A DNA stretch of 64,000 bases. Origin: JALEFZ01 sp039817415 (GTDB lineage: Bacteria > Bacteroidota > Bacteroidia > J057). Shown piece after piece: positions 9,914-19,056 of the stretch. Both the position numbers and the translations under genes were made by a program. Location: the NCBI GenBank assembly GCA_039817415.1, contig JBCBVV010000027.1:25717-89716 (forward strand), read 5' to 3'. Below the pieces are notes generated by a model that saw only the letters and a list, made by a program, of their open reading frames with translations, ran no database searches and was not told the DNA's origin. How positions within the stretch are numbered: position 1 is the stretch's first letter; each line of letters starts with the position of its first letter.

Positions 9914-10327
9914 TTAGCGCTTCTTTTTTTTGCCTTGAGATTGGTACCATTCTTCGCTCAATTCCATCGCAAATTCGATGTACTCAACCATATCCTCTGG
10001 TGGTCCATCAGATTGTGTCCCGTACATAAATTCGAATCCGGTATCAAGTTTTTCTCCCTCAAAGGCCAAGGTAAGTTTGGCCATTTTTCCTTTGGGATCT
10101 GGAAGTGTGTATCTGCCTGTGTTTTGAAACCAATCAAGGGGAAGGGCCTCCAACAATTGCTGAAATAAGGGTTCTTCTACTCTACCCATGGCGGGTCTTC
10201 CCCCTAAATTTTCTCCATCTCCTCGCCTATTGATAGAACCCGAACGAGAAAACATCATGGTAATCAGGTTTTCCTCTTCGATTAACCATTGTAGGTAAAT
10301 CCTGTCTATTTCTTCCTTGTTGATCAT
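9914..10327 (-). CDS. Hypothetical protein, 137 residues
   Basis: A soluble, acidic small protein with no signal peptide or membrane segment and no family I can name. Visible features are a helical N-terminus (EEIDRIYLQWLIEEENL), a Gly/Arg-rich linker (SGSINRRGDGENLGG), a central strand-rich part (KMAKLTLAFEGEKLDTGFEFMYG) and a strongly basic tail, GKKKKR. It lies about 57 bases upstream of dxr on the same strand and may be cotranscribed with it. The overall composition looks like a real cytoplasmic protein, but its function is unknown. Confidence 0.65.
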   Translation of the reverse strand: MINKEEIDRIYLQWLIEEENLITMMFSRSGSINRRGDGENLGGRPAMGRVEEPLFQQLLEALPLDWFQNTGRYTLPDPKGKMAKLTLAFEGEKLDTGFEFMYGTQSDGPPEDMVEYIEFAMELSEEWYQSQGKKKKR

Positions 10328-10368
10328 GTCGCGACAAACATACTCAATTCAGGAATACTAGGATAATT

Positions 10369-10590
10369 TTATCCAAACATCTGAACGAAGGAAAAAACAA
10401 CTAAAGCTGTTCCTGATAAGAGGAAAATGGTTGAAAGCAGATAAAACAAGAAGGAAGGTCTTCTGCAAGCTGGTAAGTTCCAGCGTTGGGCTGCACTGAG
10501 TGTAATTTCTCCGCGGAAAAGGCTGTCAAGACCGAGATACATGCCAAGTCCACCTGTGAACAATACCCATAAAATGGTTATTAGATCCAT
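10369..10590 (-). CDS. Small two-helix membrane protein
   Basis: A 73-residue protein with two hydrophobic segments, ITILWVLFTGGLGMYLGL near the N-terminus and FLFYLLSTIFLLSGTALVVFSFV near the C-terminus, joined by a polar linker with LPACRRPS. No family is recognised. It lies upstream of the 137-residue gene on the same strand with a gap of about 40 bases, so these two and dxr may form one unit. The regular hydrophobic pattern supports real coding. Confidence 0.55.
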   Translation of the reverse strand: MDLITILWVLFTGGLGMYLGLDSLFRGEITLSAAQRWNLPACRRPSFLFYLLSTIFLLSGTALVVFSFVQMFG

Positions 10591-10790
10591 GGTTGATAGT
10601 CGTTAGTAGGAAACGCAAGTTAAAACAGGGGATTGCTTGGGGTTATGTTGCAATATACGTTATATTAAATCAAAAGTTTTTTCACTTTGATAAAAAACGT
10701 ATCAAAAAATTATTAAATCTAAAAAGAACGGAGGCAAAAAGTGCCTTTAAATAATCTGTATCTTATAGACGATAGAATCTATAAAAGGCT

Positions 10791-10798
10791 TAATTTTG
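10791..10798 (+). promoter_or_regulatory. Bacteroidota-type -7 element (TAATTTTG)
   Basis: An exact match to TAnnTTTG 38 bases before the TonB receptor ATG. I see no clear TTTG -33 element at the expected spacing, so support rests on the -7 motif and its position. Confidence 0.4.
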
Positions 10799-10836
10799 CC
10801 TTAAATTTTGCGCGAATAATCATCTAACCGCCCATT

Positions 10837-13299
10837 ATGAAGGCAAACTATTTATTAAGTCACGTTTTACTTCTCATTTTTCCATCCATTTTCCTCATGG
10901 CTCAAACTCCCACACAGACGGTAAGGGGCCAGGTAGTGGATAGCGAAACCAATTATCCGCTGGAAGGCGTTACCGTCGTCATCATGCAAGCCGGTGAACA
11001 AGCCAAAGGAGCCAATACCGATTCCAAGGGCTTTTACAGGATTCAAAATGTCAAAGTCGGAAGGGTAAAGATCCTATTTACCTACATCGGTTATCAAACG
11101 ACTAACCTCGACAACATTGAAGTTACCTCAGCCAAAGAGGTGATTCTCAACCAAAAGCTGGAGGCTTCTGCTGTAACAGCTGATGAGGTCGAAATCTTAG
11201 CTACAAGAAATGGTGAGGTACGTAACGAAATGGCGACCATATCCGGACGTGAGTTTTCTGTAACAGAAACAGACCTATATGCCGGATCAAGAGGTGAACC
11301 AGCCCGTATGGCCAGAAACTATGCTGGCGTAGTATCTGGAGATGATTCCCGAAACGATATCATCATTCGAGGAAACTCACCTAATGCCTTGCTTTGGAGA
11401 ATGGAAGGTATGAACATCCCTAATCCGAATCACTTCGCCATCCCAGGAACAGGTGGTGGTCCTGTAACCATTCTGAATAATAAGTTTTTGGCCAATTCGG
11501 ATTTCTACACGGGGGCATTTCCAGCAGAATATGGAAACTCGGTAGGTGGAGTATTTGACTTAAGGCTAAGAAATGGAAACAACGAAAAGTTTGAATTCAC
11601 AGGTCAGCTTGGTTTACTCGGTACTGAACTGACTGCCGAGGGGCCCATTAGCAGAACTTCAGGTTCCTCCTTCCTTGTGATGTACCGATACTCAACACTA
11701 TCTCTCTTTTCATTCCTGAACCTGAACCTTGGGACCACGGCTATACCGAACTACCAGGATGGTGCTTTCCGTTTTAATTTTCCCTTAAAAAATGGTGCCC
11801 AGCTATCTTTTTGGGGAATGGGAGGTCTAAGTAACATCGATATTGTTTTGTCGGGTGATGAAGCGCCACCAGAAGAGATCGATATCTATGCTGATAATCA
11901 AGACAGAGACCAATATTTCACCTCTAACACAGGAGTAGTTGGGCTAACCTACACACATCCCATTAACCTGACAACTTACTTCAAGGCCGGTATTGGTGCT
12001 TCACGACAGTATAACTACACCTACCACGAGCAGATTTACAGGGTATTGGGAGCAGACAATCGTTTCATCATGGATTCTCTTAGGCTAACCCCTATCCTGG
12101 ATTATAGCTTTGATGAGGTCAAGTATTCCGCCTATGCCAAATTCAGCAAGAAGTTTAGCCGCAACCACATTTTTAATGCCGGTATCAACTTCGATTGGCT
12201 AGACATGAACTTTTACGACAGCGTGAGAATCGTTCGTCCTCAGCCTGATGGTAGGCCCACTTTTGATCCTTGGACTACCAGGTGGCAAGGGTTTAGAGGG
12301 GCTCCCATTGTGCAACCTTATGTTCAATACAAATACAAGCCCAATGATAAGTTTCAAGTGGTTACAGGCCTATCTGCGATGTACTTTGGCTTGAATGACA
12401 ACAGCTTCTCCCCTATCGAGCCCAGAATTGGGATGAATTATGAGCTTACAAAAAGTTCTAAGCTGAGCTTTGGTGCTGGTCTTCACTCCCAAATGCAGAC
12501 GCCCTATTTATACTTCTATGGACAGCCAACCCCTAATAATGGAGCTGACTTAGTTAATGAATACAACCTAGACATAGGTCTCACCAAAAGTGCCCATGCG
12601 GTGTTAGGATATGACTTCCTCCCCAATAAATATATGCGCTTCCGTACGGAAGTCTACTATCAGTATCTATTTAACATCCCAGTGGATACCTTTTCCTCTG
12701 CCTTTAGTATGGTGAATGCGGGTTCTGGATTCTCTCGTGTCTTCCCAAACAAATTGGTCAATGAAGGCACAGGAAGAAACTATGGTCTTGAGGTTTCTCT
12801 TGAGCGCTTCTTTCAAGGCGGATATTACTTTCTGATCACTGGCTCCGTTTTTGATTCCAAGTACAGAGGATCTGATGGGATTCTAAGAAACACTACCTTC
12901 AATGGATCATACCAGGCAAACGCGGTTATGGCCAAGGAATTTAAGGTAAATGAAAGAAGTGCCTTGACGTTGGGGGCAAAAGTAGTAACGGTAGGGGGCC
13001 GCTGGACAGGACCTGTAGACAGAGAGGCCAGTGCAGAACAGCTTGAAATAGTCTTTGTGGACTCTACCTTCAACACGGAGCGCTTTCCCGCCTACTTTAG
13101 AGCCGATGCCAACATGACGTGGAGCGTTAATCGGAATAATGTTACGCACAAATTTGCGCTGGACCTGATCAATATTCCTGCCCTCTTTGGCTTTCAAAAC
13201 CTACTTACCCTGACCTATGTTCCAGAGGCTGACGATCCTGTAAGAGAGGAGTATAACCTAGGCTTCTTCCCAGTATTTTATTATCGAATAGACTTTTAA
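10837..13299 (+). CDS. TonB-dependent receptor with carboxypeptidase-regulatory-like N-terminal domain
   Basis: An 820-residue outer-membrane transporter. It has a signal peptide (ending FLMAQ), then a CarboxypepD_reg-like domain at about residues 28-115 (VRGQVVDSETNYPLEGVTVV). A plug domain follows, with DIIIRGNSPNALLWRMEG and FPAEYGNSVGGVFDLRLRNG, and then a long beta-barrel ending in an aromatic-rich strand with terminal Phe (FPVFYYRIDF). No SusD partner is adjacent, so a Sus-type glycan system is unlikely; ligand unknown. It is related to the receptor at 42502-44910, sharing the order and wording of the plug motifs. A bidirectional terminator follows directly. Confidence 0.92.
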   Translation: MKANYLLSHVLLLIFPSIFLMAQTPTQTVRGQVVDSETNYPLEGVTVVIMQAGEQAKGANTDSKGFYRIQNVKVGRVKILFTYIGYQTTNLDNIEVTSAKEVILNQKLEASAVTADEVEILATRNGEVRNEMATISGREFSVTETDLYAGSRGEPARMARNYAGVVSGDDSRNDIIIRGNSPNALLWRMEGMNIPNPNHFAIPGTGGGPVTILNNKFLANSDFYTGAFPAEYGNSVGGVFDLRLRNGNNEKFEFTGQLGLLGTELTAEGPISRTSGSSFLVMYRYSTLSLFSFLNLNLGTTAIPNYQDGAFRFNFPLKNGAQLSFWGMGGLSNIDIVLSGDEAPPEEIDIYADNQDRDQYFTSNTGVVGLTYTHPINLTTYFKAGIGASRQYNYTYHEQIYRVLGADNRFIMDSLRLTPILDYSFDEVKYSAYAKFSKKFSRNHIFNAGINFDWLDMNFYDSVRIVRPQPDGRPTFDPWTTRWQGFRGAPIVQPYVQYKYKPNDKFQVVTGLSAMYFGLNDNSFSPIEPRIGMNYELTKSSKLSFGAGLHSQMQTPYLYFYGQPTPNNGADLVNEYNLDIGLTKSAHAVLGYDFLPNKYMRFRTEVYYQYLFNIPVDTFSSAFSMVNAGSGFSRVFPNKLVNEGTGRNYGLEVSLERFFQGGYYFLITGSVFDSKYRGSDGILRNTTFNGSYQANAVMAKEFKVNERSALTLGAKVVTVGGRWTGPVDREASAEQLEIVFVDSTFNTERFPAYFRADANMTWSVNRNNVTHKFALDLINIPALFGFQNLLTLTYVPEADDPVREEYNLGFFPVFYYRIDF

Positions 13300-13316
13300 A
13301 AGAATTGAGCTCATGT

Positions 13317-13350
13317 AAAAAGCGTCCTTCTTGTTGGAAGGACGCTTTTT
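13317..13350. terminator. Bidirectional intrinsic terminator
   Basis: A perfect 14-base inverted repeat (13317-13330 with 13337-13350) around a TTGTTG loop, with A and T runs inside the stem ends. It lies between the convergent TonB receptor and TPR lipoprotein genes and can serve both. Confidence 0.92.
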
Positions 13351-13371
13351 ATATATGCGGTTTTAGCTGAT

Positions 13372-14472
13372 CTATTTGAGTTGAGCTGAAACTTCTTGCA
13401 CAGCTTTCTGAAAGCCAGAGCCATCAGGCTTTAGCCTGGCAGCTTCTTTGAAATACCCAAGCGCAGTACTTAAATCTCCATTTCCCTCGAAGATAGAACC
13501 CAACATAAAATGAGCCTGTGCGAGATTGGGATTGATCTCTATTGTCTTCTGAAAGTCTTCTATAGCAGCATCCATGCGCTGACCACCTTCAAAATAAGCC
13601 ATACCCCTAGCATAATGAGCCAGTGCAAAGTTCTCATCATTGTTCACAGCTATGGTAAAGTTGGCAATAGCGTTGTTCAAACCTTCACCAAACCCATTCA
13701 GATCCCCTCCATTCCGAAATCTCATCGCTCTTCTTAACTGGTAATTCCCTTCATTATAATTGGCCAAAGGGTGACCCAAATTTGCATCCAATAAGGACTT
13801 ATTATACTTCAAAGCCTCTAACTCATTTTCATAGTGGTTGAGATAAATATCGTGTAAGCGAAGTAAGGATTTGTCAAAGGCCGGGTCGACCTTGAGGGAA
13901 TTGAGGTAGTGTAAAGTAGCCTCTTTGTAGCGCTTTCTCTCCTCCTCCAAAAAACCTTGGGCAAATACATAAATGGGATTGTCAGGTTGATACTCTGCGG
14001 CCTCCTTGTACTGTCTCAATGCATCTTCATATCGTTTTTGGAAGAAATAAATTTGACCGAGTTGATAGTATACCTCTGGATTTTGTGAGCCCAGCCCTTC
14101 AGCTATTTCAAAGGCTTTTCTCGCTTCCACCGTATCATTCAAAATGAAGGTCAAAAAGCCTTTCCAAAAGTATAGGTCGGGACCATTTCTGTATAACTCA
14201 ATTGCCTTGTTGATGTCCACCACTGCCTTTTCTAGACTGTCCATTCCAAAGTAAAGTTCGGAACGATCCTGATACAGTCCATAGTCATCCGGGTTGGCTG
14301 CAATTTGTTTGTTGAGCGAAACAAGGCTGATAGAAGAATCTCTCCTGACACTATCTAGCTTAACCAGTTCCTCTTTGGAGGGTCCCTTTTCTTCCTGCCC
14401 ACAAGCATTGATTAACAACAATAAGGAAGGAAGAATGAGAAGGAGGGAAAGAATCTTAACTGTCATCTTCAT
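13372..14472 (-). CDS. TPR-repeat lipoprotein
   Basis: The protein begins with a lipoprotein signal, MKMTVKILSLLL through LINAC, so it should be anchored in a membrane facing the periplasm. The rest is a solenoid of tetratricopeptide units: repeated patterns such as NPDDYGLYQDRSELYFGMD, NPEVYYQLGQIYFFQKRYEDAL, FALAHYARGMAYFEGGQRMDAA and NLAQAHFMLGSIFEGNGDLSTAL. TPRs normally mediate protein contacts. An ATG eight codons upstream (14496) is in frame, but starting at 14472 gives a better signal peptide. It lies 45 bases downstream of tilS on the same strand and probably shares its transcript. Partners unknown. Confidence 0.88.
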   Translation of the reverse strand: MKMTVKILSLLLILPSLLLLINACGQEEKGPSKEELVKLDSVRRDSSISLVSLNKQIAANPDDYGLYQDRSELYFGMDSLEKAVVDINKAIELYRNGPDLYFWKGFLTFILNDTVEARKAFEIAEGLGSQNPEVYYQLGQIYFFQKRYEDALRQYKEAAEYQPDNPIYVFAQGFLEEERKRYKEATLHYLNSLKVDPAFDKSLLRLHDIYLNHYENELEALKYNKSLLDANLGHPLANYNEGNYQLRRAMRFRNGGDLNGFGEGLNNAIANFTIAVNNDENFALAHYARGMAYFEGGQRMDAAIEDFQKTIEINPNLAQAHFMLGSIFEGNGDLSTALGYFKEAARLKPDGSGFQKAVQEVSAQLK

Positions 14473-14517
14473 GTAAAGCCAATATTTCTGTAACAAGGAA
14501 TGGGGAAAGAATCAAAG

Positions 14518-15885
14518 TTAGCCTTTTTCCTGAAAACGAATCCGGAGAATGTGCCAGGTATCTTCCGTGATTTTAACGGACTCAGACGGTCTAAAGTCAG
14601 AAAGGCAAATAATTTTTTGTTGATCCTCTATGACAATGGCTCTTTCCTTCTGCAAGGGGTTCATTTTGGCATCAATGAATATGTCGCTGAGTTTTTTGCT
14701 TTTGCTCATCCCCAGTGGCATCATTCTGTCGCCCAATTTCCAACTTCGGATTTTGATTGGCCACTTAATTTCATCTGCATCCAAATAGTAATCATTGATC
14801 TTTCCAAAAACGGCCTCTCCCTCGTGATAATCTAAGAGAATATCTCTTCCCATCCAGTTGTATTGGAGGGTGGATTCAGGTAGGTCCTCCACTTCGATAT
14901 CCTGGAAGGTCTTGGTATAATCTTCCTCTGAATAGGCTATACCCACGCGTGTTCTATAAATTTTTCTGTCATGCCATTCCACGTACTTTCCTGATGAGGA
15001 ATGAATCAACCTCAGCGCTTGCTGCATGGTGTGACCATGTATTCCCCATTTGGTCAATACCTCTGCTACCAGTAAAGGCAAATATTCCTCGGAATATAGC
15101 TCTAGAAATGGCTGCCAATCTAAGGTGGCTCCTTGAGCGTGTTGTTGTATCATAAAGGGATACAAATTGCTCATGACATGAGAAATGAAACTTTCCTTCA
15201 ATCCATACCACTGATGTATACGTGACATCTGCCGGGTAATAGAGGGATTCACTTCACGAATAGGAGGCACAATCAGGTTGCGGATCTGATTGCGGATGTA
15301 ATCGTTTTGTAGGTTTGTGTGGTCAATTCTAAAGGATAGCCCTAGTTCTTCACATGCTTTCAGAATTTCATCCTTTGTAAAAGTCAGCAAAGGACGTAAG
15401 TAGGGTTCACGTCTTTCAGGAATGCCCTTTATAACTGAAACATTATTTCCTCTAAATAGGTGGAATAGGATACTTTCGACTTGATCATCTCCATGATGCG
15501 CCGTTAAACAGAATTGATAATCATGGACATCCATCAATTCCTCAAAGAAATGATAGCGAATATCTCGCGCTTTTTCTTGTGTAGAAGCAAAGGGATCATT
15601 CTTGACCTCTTCTTTGGTGCTAAGGTGAACATGCACCTCACAGCCTAATTTTTCACCCAATTCCTCTACCAATTCCTGATCCAATTGAGAATCTTCATCT
15701 CGCAGTTGGTAATTGACGTGTGCTAACCCAAACTCTGCCTTAAGCTGTGTCATGAGGTAAGCCAAAAGAACTGAATCTGGGCCACCACTTACGGCTATTA
15801 GAAAGCGATTGTTCTCTAAGTCAATTTCCTGACTTTCGAACCATTGCTGGAGATGGTGAATGAAGGGTAAAATTGCTGAATTCAT
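14518..15885 (-). CDS. tilS: tRNA(Ile)-lysidine synthetase
   Basis: TilS ligates lysine to C34 of the CAU-anticodon tRNA-Ile, converting it to read AUA; it is normally essential. The PP-loop ATPase motif SGGPDS is at residues 33-38. Further blocks match the family: LTAHHGDDQVES, and RPLLTFTKDEILKACEELGL with the following FRIDHTN. The C-terminal TilS domain is present (WKLGDRMMPLGMSKSKKLSDIFIDAK). The protein is 455 residues from ATG 15885; an alternative in-frame start at 15912 adds nine residues that do not look conserved. It is first in a two-gene minus-strand unit with the TPR lipoprotein. Confidence 0.96.
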   Translation of the reverse strand: MNSAILPFIHHLQQWFESQEIDLENNRFLIAVSGGPDSVLLAYLMTQLKAEFGLAHVNYQLRDEDSQLDQELVEELGEKLGCEVHVHLSTKEEVKNDPFASTQEKARDIRYHFFEELMDVHDYQFCLTAHHGDDQVESILFHLFRGNNVSVIKGIPERREPYLRPLLTFTKDEILKACEELGLSFRIDHTNLQNDYIRNQIRNLIVPPIREVNPSITRQMSRIHQWYGLKESFISHVMSNLYPFMIQQHAQGATLDWQPFLELYSEEYLPLLVAEVLTKWGIHGHTMQQALRLIHSSSGKYVEWHDRKIYRTRVGIAYSEEDYTKTFQDIEVEDLPESTLQYNWMGRDILLDYHEGEAVFGKINDYYLDADEIKWPIKIRSWKLGDRMMPLGMSKSKKLSDIFIDAKMNPLQKERAIVIEDQQKIICLSDFRPSESVKITEDTWHILRIRFQEKG

Positions 15886-16238
15886 ACAAAAAATTGTGGA
15901 AAAATATACCACTTTATTTATGAAAATCTGACCTCAAAAGCCATTTGCCCTATATGATAATATATGCATGAAACATTTCCTGCCTTATTTTCGTCTAGGT
16001 ATATAAGCATCAGTGAAGAGATATTTTGCGTAGAAAAATAAACTTTCTAGAAATTTTCAGATTTCACGTCCTGTTGATGCTATCATAAGATACACTTCAC
16101 ACTGACTTTACTTCCATTTATGAAGTAATTTTTATGCTTTGGCCTTCTTAATCGTACATCACCTTAAAACATTCGTTTATTGGAACAGATGTTGCCTTAT
16201 TCGATTAAAATTATCCTGTTTATAAATTTATCTCATTA
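15886..16238. other. Intergenic region between divergent tilS and a secreted-protein gene
   Basis: About 350 AT-rich bases with no reading frame or RNA gene that I recognise. It must hold the promoters of both neighbours. A TAAATTTA at 16223-16230 is too close to the ATG at 16239 to be a good -7 element. Confidence 0.5.
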
Positions 16239-16907
16239 ATGAGAGCTTTCCCTAAATACGCTACACTTTTCCTTGCCATCCTTTTTCTAGGTCTTAACCT
16301 TAAGGCCGAAGAAACATCCTTAAAAGGGATTTGGAAGGCTTCTGACGATCGCTTTCCTCAACTTCACATTACGGAAAGTGGTAACGAAGTACAGATCACC
16401 GCACAAGGCGGATTTTTAAAAGGAAAAGTCCAGTCTGTAAGAATGACTTCATTTGCAGGTGGAATGTCCACTAAACTCCAAGTAAGTTTCCCTTACGGTA
16501 AAAATTCACTGACACTCAATCTGCGTCAATTGGGTAAATCCTTACAAGCATCATGGATTCAATCCAATGTAGATGGCAAAGCCCTCTATGCTGTATATAG
16601 CAAGGTAACTCGTCAAACTGCTAGTGTAAGTAGAAAAGGTAAAATTACAGGGAATGTATTTGGTGCTGCTAAGAGTACAGCTTCCATCTTTCATGTATCT
16701 CTTTATGGCCCTGATGACAGTCAGCGGTTTATTAGCACACAATCTTTGGGCAAAAGCGAGGGTTTTGATTTCTCACAGCTTGAGGATGGTGAATATTGGA
16801 TGTATGTGGAGCCAAGAGGAGAAACAATCATTAGAGCTTTCCCTTCCGCACAAAAAGTCATCATCGAAAAAGGAGAAGCAAAAAAGATCCTGGTAGAACT
16901 AAAATAA
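16239..16907 (+). CDS. Hypothetical secreted protein
   Basis: A 222-residue protein with a signal peptide (MRAFPKYATLFLAILFLGLNLKAE). The first half, with SLKGIWKAS and VQITAQGGFLKGKV, resembles the small lipocalin-like beta proteins often seen in Bacteroidota. The second half (GKITGNVFGAAKSTASIFHVSLYGPDD through EKGEAKKILVELK) looks like a carboxypeptidase-regulatory or prealbumin-like beta sandwich. Both assignments are structural guesses; no catalytic motif is visible. A strong terminator follows. No T9SS sorting domain is present, so it is probably periplasmic. Confidence 0.7.
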   Translation: MRAFPKYATLFLAILFLGLNLKAEETSLKGIWKASDDRFPQLHITESGNEVQITAQGGFLKGKVQSVRMTSFAGGMSTKLQVSFPYGKNSLTLNLRQLGKSLQASWIQSNVDGKALYAVYSKVTRQTASVSRKGKITGNVFGAAKSTASIFHVSLYGPDDSQRFISTQSLGKSEGFDFSQLEDGEYWMYVEPRGETIIRAFPSAQKVIIEKGEAKKILVELK

Positions 16908-16946
16908 AGTCGTAGTGAAATATCACTATGTTACATAAATCATATA

Positions 16947-16981
16947 AAAAGAGGCCATCTCAGATCGAGATGGCCTCTTTT
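16947..16981. terminator. Bidirectional intrinsic terminator
   Basis: A perfect 15-base inverted repeat (16947-16961 with 16967-16981) around AGATC, with AAAA and TTTT at the stem ends. It lies between the convergent secreted-protein and T9SS-protein genes. Confidence 0.92.
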
Positions 16982-17000
16982 ATGTTGTTTTGTTCTTCAA

Positions 17001-18563
17001 TTAGTTTTTGAAGACACGGTCAGTTTTAACTCTATCGCCAGCGGTTACTTTTACAAAGTAAATACCGCTTTCGAAATTAGCCATGTCAAGGTTGAACTCA
17101 CCAACCTGAACATTACCTAAGTTCTTAGCGCTTACAAGCTTACCTAGCATATCAAATACTTCCACAGTAACAGCCTCTACGTTGTCAAGCTCAAGCTCAA
17201 CGTTTAAGATGTCTTGTACAGGGTTAGGATATACGTTCATCTCTCTCTTAGAAAGCGTGTTAATCCCAGCCGCGAAGTCAGGAGCAACAAAGATATCCAA
17301 GGTTGTCGTATCATTGTCTCCACAGCTTGATGTGATCAGTGTAACAGTGAAGTTGTCAGAGATCGCATAAGTATGCTGTACAGATGGGCTGTTGGTGTTG
17401 TCTGTAGTTCCATCACCAAAGTCCCAAGAGTAGGTATCATTGAAGCTTGCTGGTAGCCCATCAAACTGGTAAGTCTTAGGAGAAACCAAAGCAGAATCAA
17501 ATACAGCATTGGCAGCTGGACCAGAGGTAAACATAGAAGTCTCTGTATCTAGGCATATTCCGTTCTGCGTGTACCCAAGCATAAGAGCTTCAAGTGTAAC
17601 GTCTACCATACCTGTATTAGGTCCGATCAAGGCATCAACTTCACTTCCGTAGATATCTAGGTTGGAATCTCCATTAGTATCCCATCCGAAAGTTGAGTCA
17701 GGTCTAGTAGGATCGAAAAAGGAAGCCGCAGCCAACCTGTTGTAGACTCTGTTAGACAGAATCTGGTCAGAAGTAGAAGTAAACTTGGTAGTTTCTCCTT
17801 GAAGAAGACAAGATGCATCAGCAACAAAAGAAGCATCGAAATCATAAGTAACGTAAGGTCCGAAGAAGAAGTCTACATTAAAGTCAAGACCGCCACCAAT
17901 GTTGATGCTGCTTCCGTTTGTCCAGTCTGCAGCAGTAGTTCCGAAACGAAGACCAGCGTAGTAATCTCCAAGTCCGTCTCCTGCAGTTGCAAAGTTGGTC
18001 CCCATTTGAAGAGATGAATCAGAAGGGTTTTCAACAACTACAGCAAAGTCCTGAGTCAAAGCAACAGGTGCAGCAAAGGTAGCTGTAAAAAACTGAGAAC
18101 TAGAGCTGGTATCGATCGTTACTGAAGCAGTAGCCAAAGCAGCACCAGTTGGATTCAAGTTAGCATTCACACCAAAAAGCTGAACATTCACATCGAATGA
18201 AGCACTTGTTCCAGAAGGAAGGTATCTAGCTAAGAAATCAACCTGAGATACATTTACAGTAGCACCAGTAGGTACTGGGAAATACTGATAAGCAGCTGAA
18301 ATCTGCCCACCATTTGAAATAGTCCAAAGGCTGAATGTACCTCCACTCAATTTAGACAGACCATAGTCCACAACGTCAACTCCACAAGTAACGAGTCTAT
18401 TGGCGTTGTCATTTACAGCAGCTACACTGTTAATAGCCTCCACTTTTCTTGCAACAGCCTCATCGTTTGTTACGTTCACTGGAGCCTGTCTCAGCGTTTG
18501 TTGAGCGAATAGGCCAGCCCCCATAAGTGAAAGGAGGAAAATCGTGGTAATAATTCTTCTCAT
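17001..18563 (-). CDS. T9SS-exported protein with PKD domain
   Basis: A 520-residue secreted protein. It has a signal peptide (MRRIITTIFLLSLMGAGLFAQ), then an unassigned beta-rich region of about 350 residues. A PKD domain follows (YSWDFGDGTTDNTNSPSVQHTY). It ends in a type A C-terminal sorting domain (MNVYPNPVQDILNVEL, then FDMLGKLVSAK, SGIYFVKV and a final FKN). Proteins of this kind cross the outer membrane by the type IX system and are attached to the surface or released. There is no visible hydrolase motif, so adhesion or a structural role is as likely as enzymatic activity. It stands alone, flanked by a strong terminator and a long upstream gap. Confidence 0.88.
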   Translation of the reverse strand: MRRIITTIFLLSLMGAGLFAQQTLRQAPVNVTNDEAVARKVEAINSVAAVNDNANRLVTCGVDVVDYGLSKLSGGTFSLWTISNGGQISAAYQYFPVPTGATVNVSQVDFLARYLPSGTSASFDVNVQLFGVNANLNPTGAALATASVTIDTSSSSQFFTATFAAPVALTQDFAVVVENPSDSSLQMGTNFATAGDGLGDYYAGLRFGTTAADWTNGSSINIGGGLDFNVDFFFGPYVTYDFDASFVADASCLLQGETTKFTSTSDQILSNRVYNRLAAASFFDPTRPDSTFGWDTNGDSNLDIYGSEVDALIGPNTGMVDVTLEALMLGYTQNGICLDTETSMFTSGPAANAVFDSALVSPKTYQFDGLPASFNDTYSWDFGDGTTDNTNSPSVQHTYAISDNFTVTLITSSCGDNDTTTLDIFVAPDFAAGINTLSKREMNVYPNPVQDILNVELELDNVEAVTVEVFDMLGKLVSAKNLGNVQVGEFNLDMANFESGIYFVKVTAGDRVKTDRVFKN

Positions 18564-19056
18564 ACTAAAAAATTGTTAAGGTTTTGTTTTTGAGGATATA
18601 TCCCTCAATGAGGAAAATTCTGGTTTTGCATGGTTGGCTGCATATACTGGATTACAATTTAAGCGGTAAATTGATAATCACCAGATACGTAATTTACAAT
18701 TCTACCAAAAAAAATGAGCACTTCCATTTGATAATGTTAGAAAAATTGAAAGCCTCATCATATATCATAGGACAATTATAAGATTCTTTTTCCTAATGCT
18801 AAGGTAACATTCAGATGAATTAGGGGAAAAATATTGGCACAAAAAGAATGAAAGTCAGCCTAATAGACAAAGTAATTCTCCATATATGCACTATTTGCTA
18901 TTTTTTACAATTGCTAATGAGATAGAATCTGAATTCATTTCTCAAACAGCAGATATCAGGCTTAAAGAGAAAATTAGCTCCTCTTTAAGATGACTTAATT
19001 TCCTTCGGAAGTCAGAAAAATTGGGTATAATAAATCAGATAAAATCACTAAACATC
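18564..19056. other. Intergenic region with no supported gene
   Basis: Roughly 490 AT-rich bases between divergent genes. A 65-codon plus-strand frame at 18584-18781 starts right beside the T9SS gene and has no recognisable features. The T9SS gene leader contains a short imperfect inverted repeat (TTGAGG...CCCTCAA near 18590-18607). Nothing else is visible. Confidence 0.5.

Noticed and set aside
18584..18781. 65-codon plus-strand frame in the gap before the coiled-coil gene
   Set aside because: AT-rich, no motif, begins at the promoter of the divergent T9SS gene.
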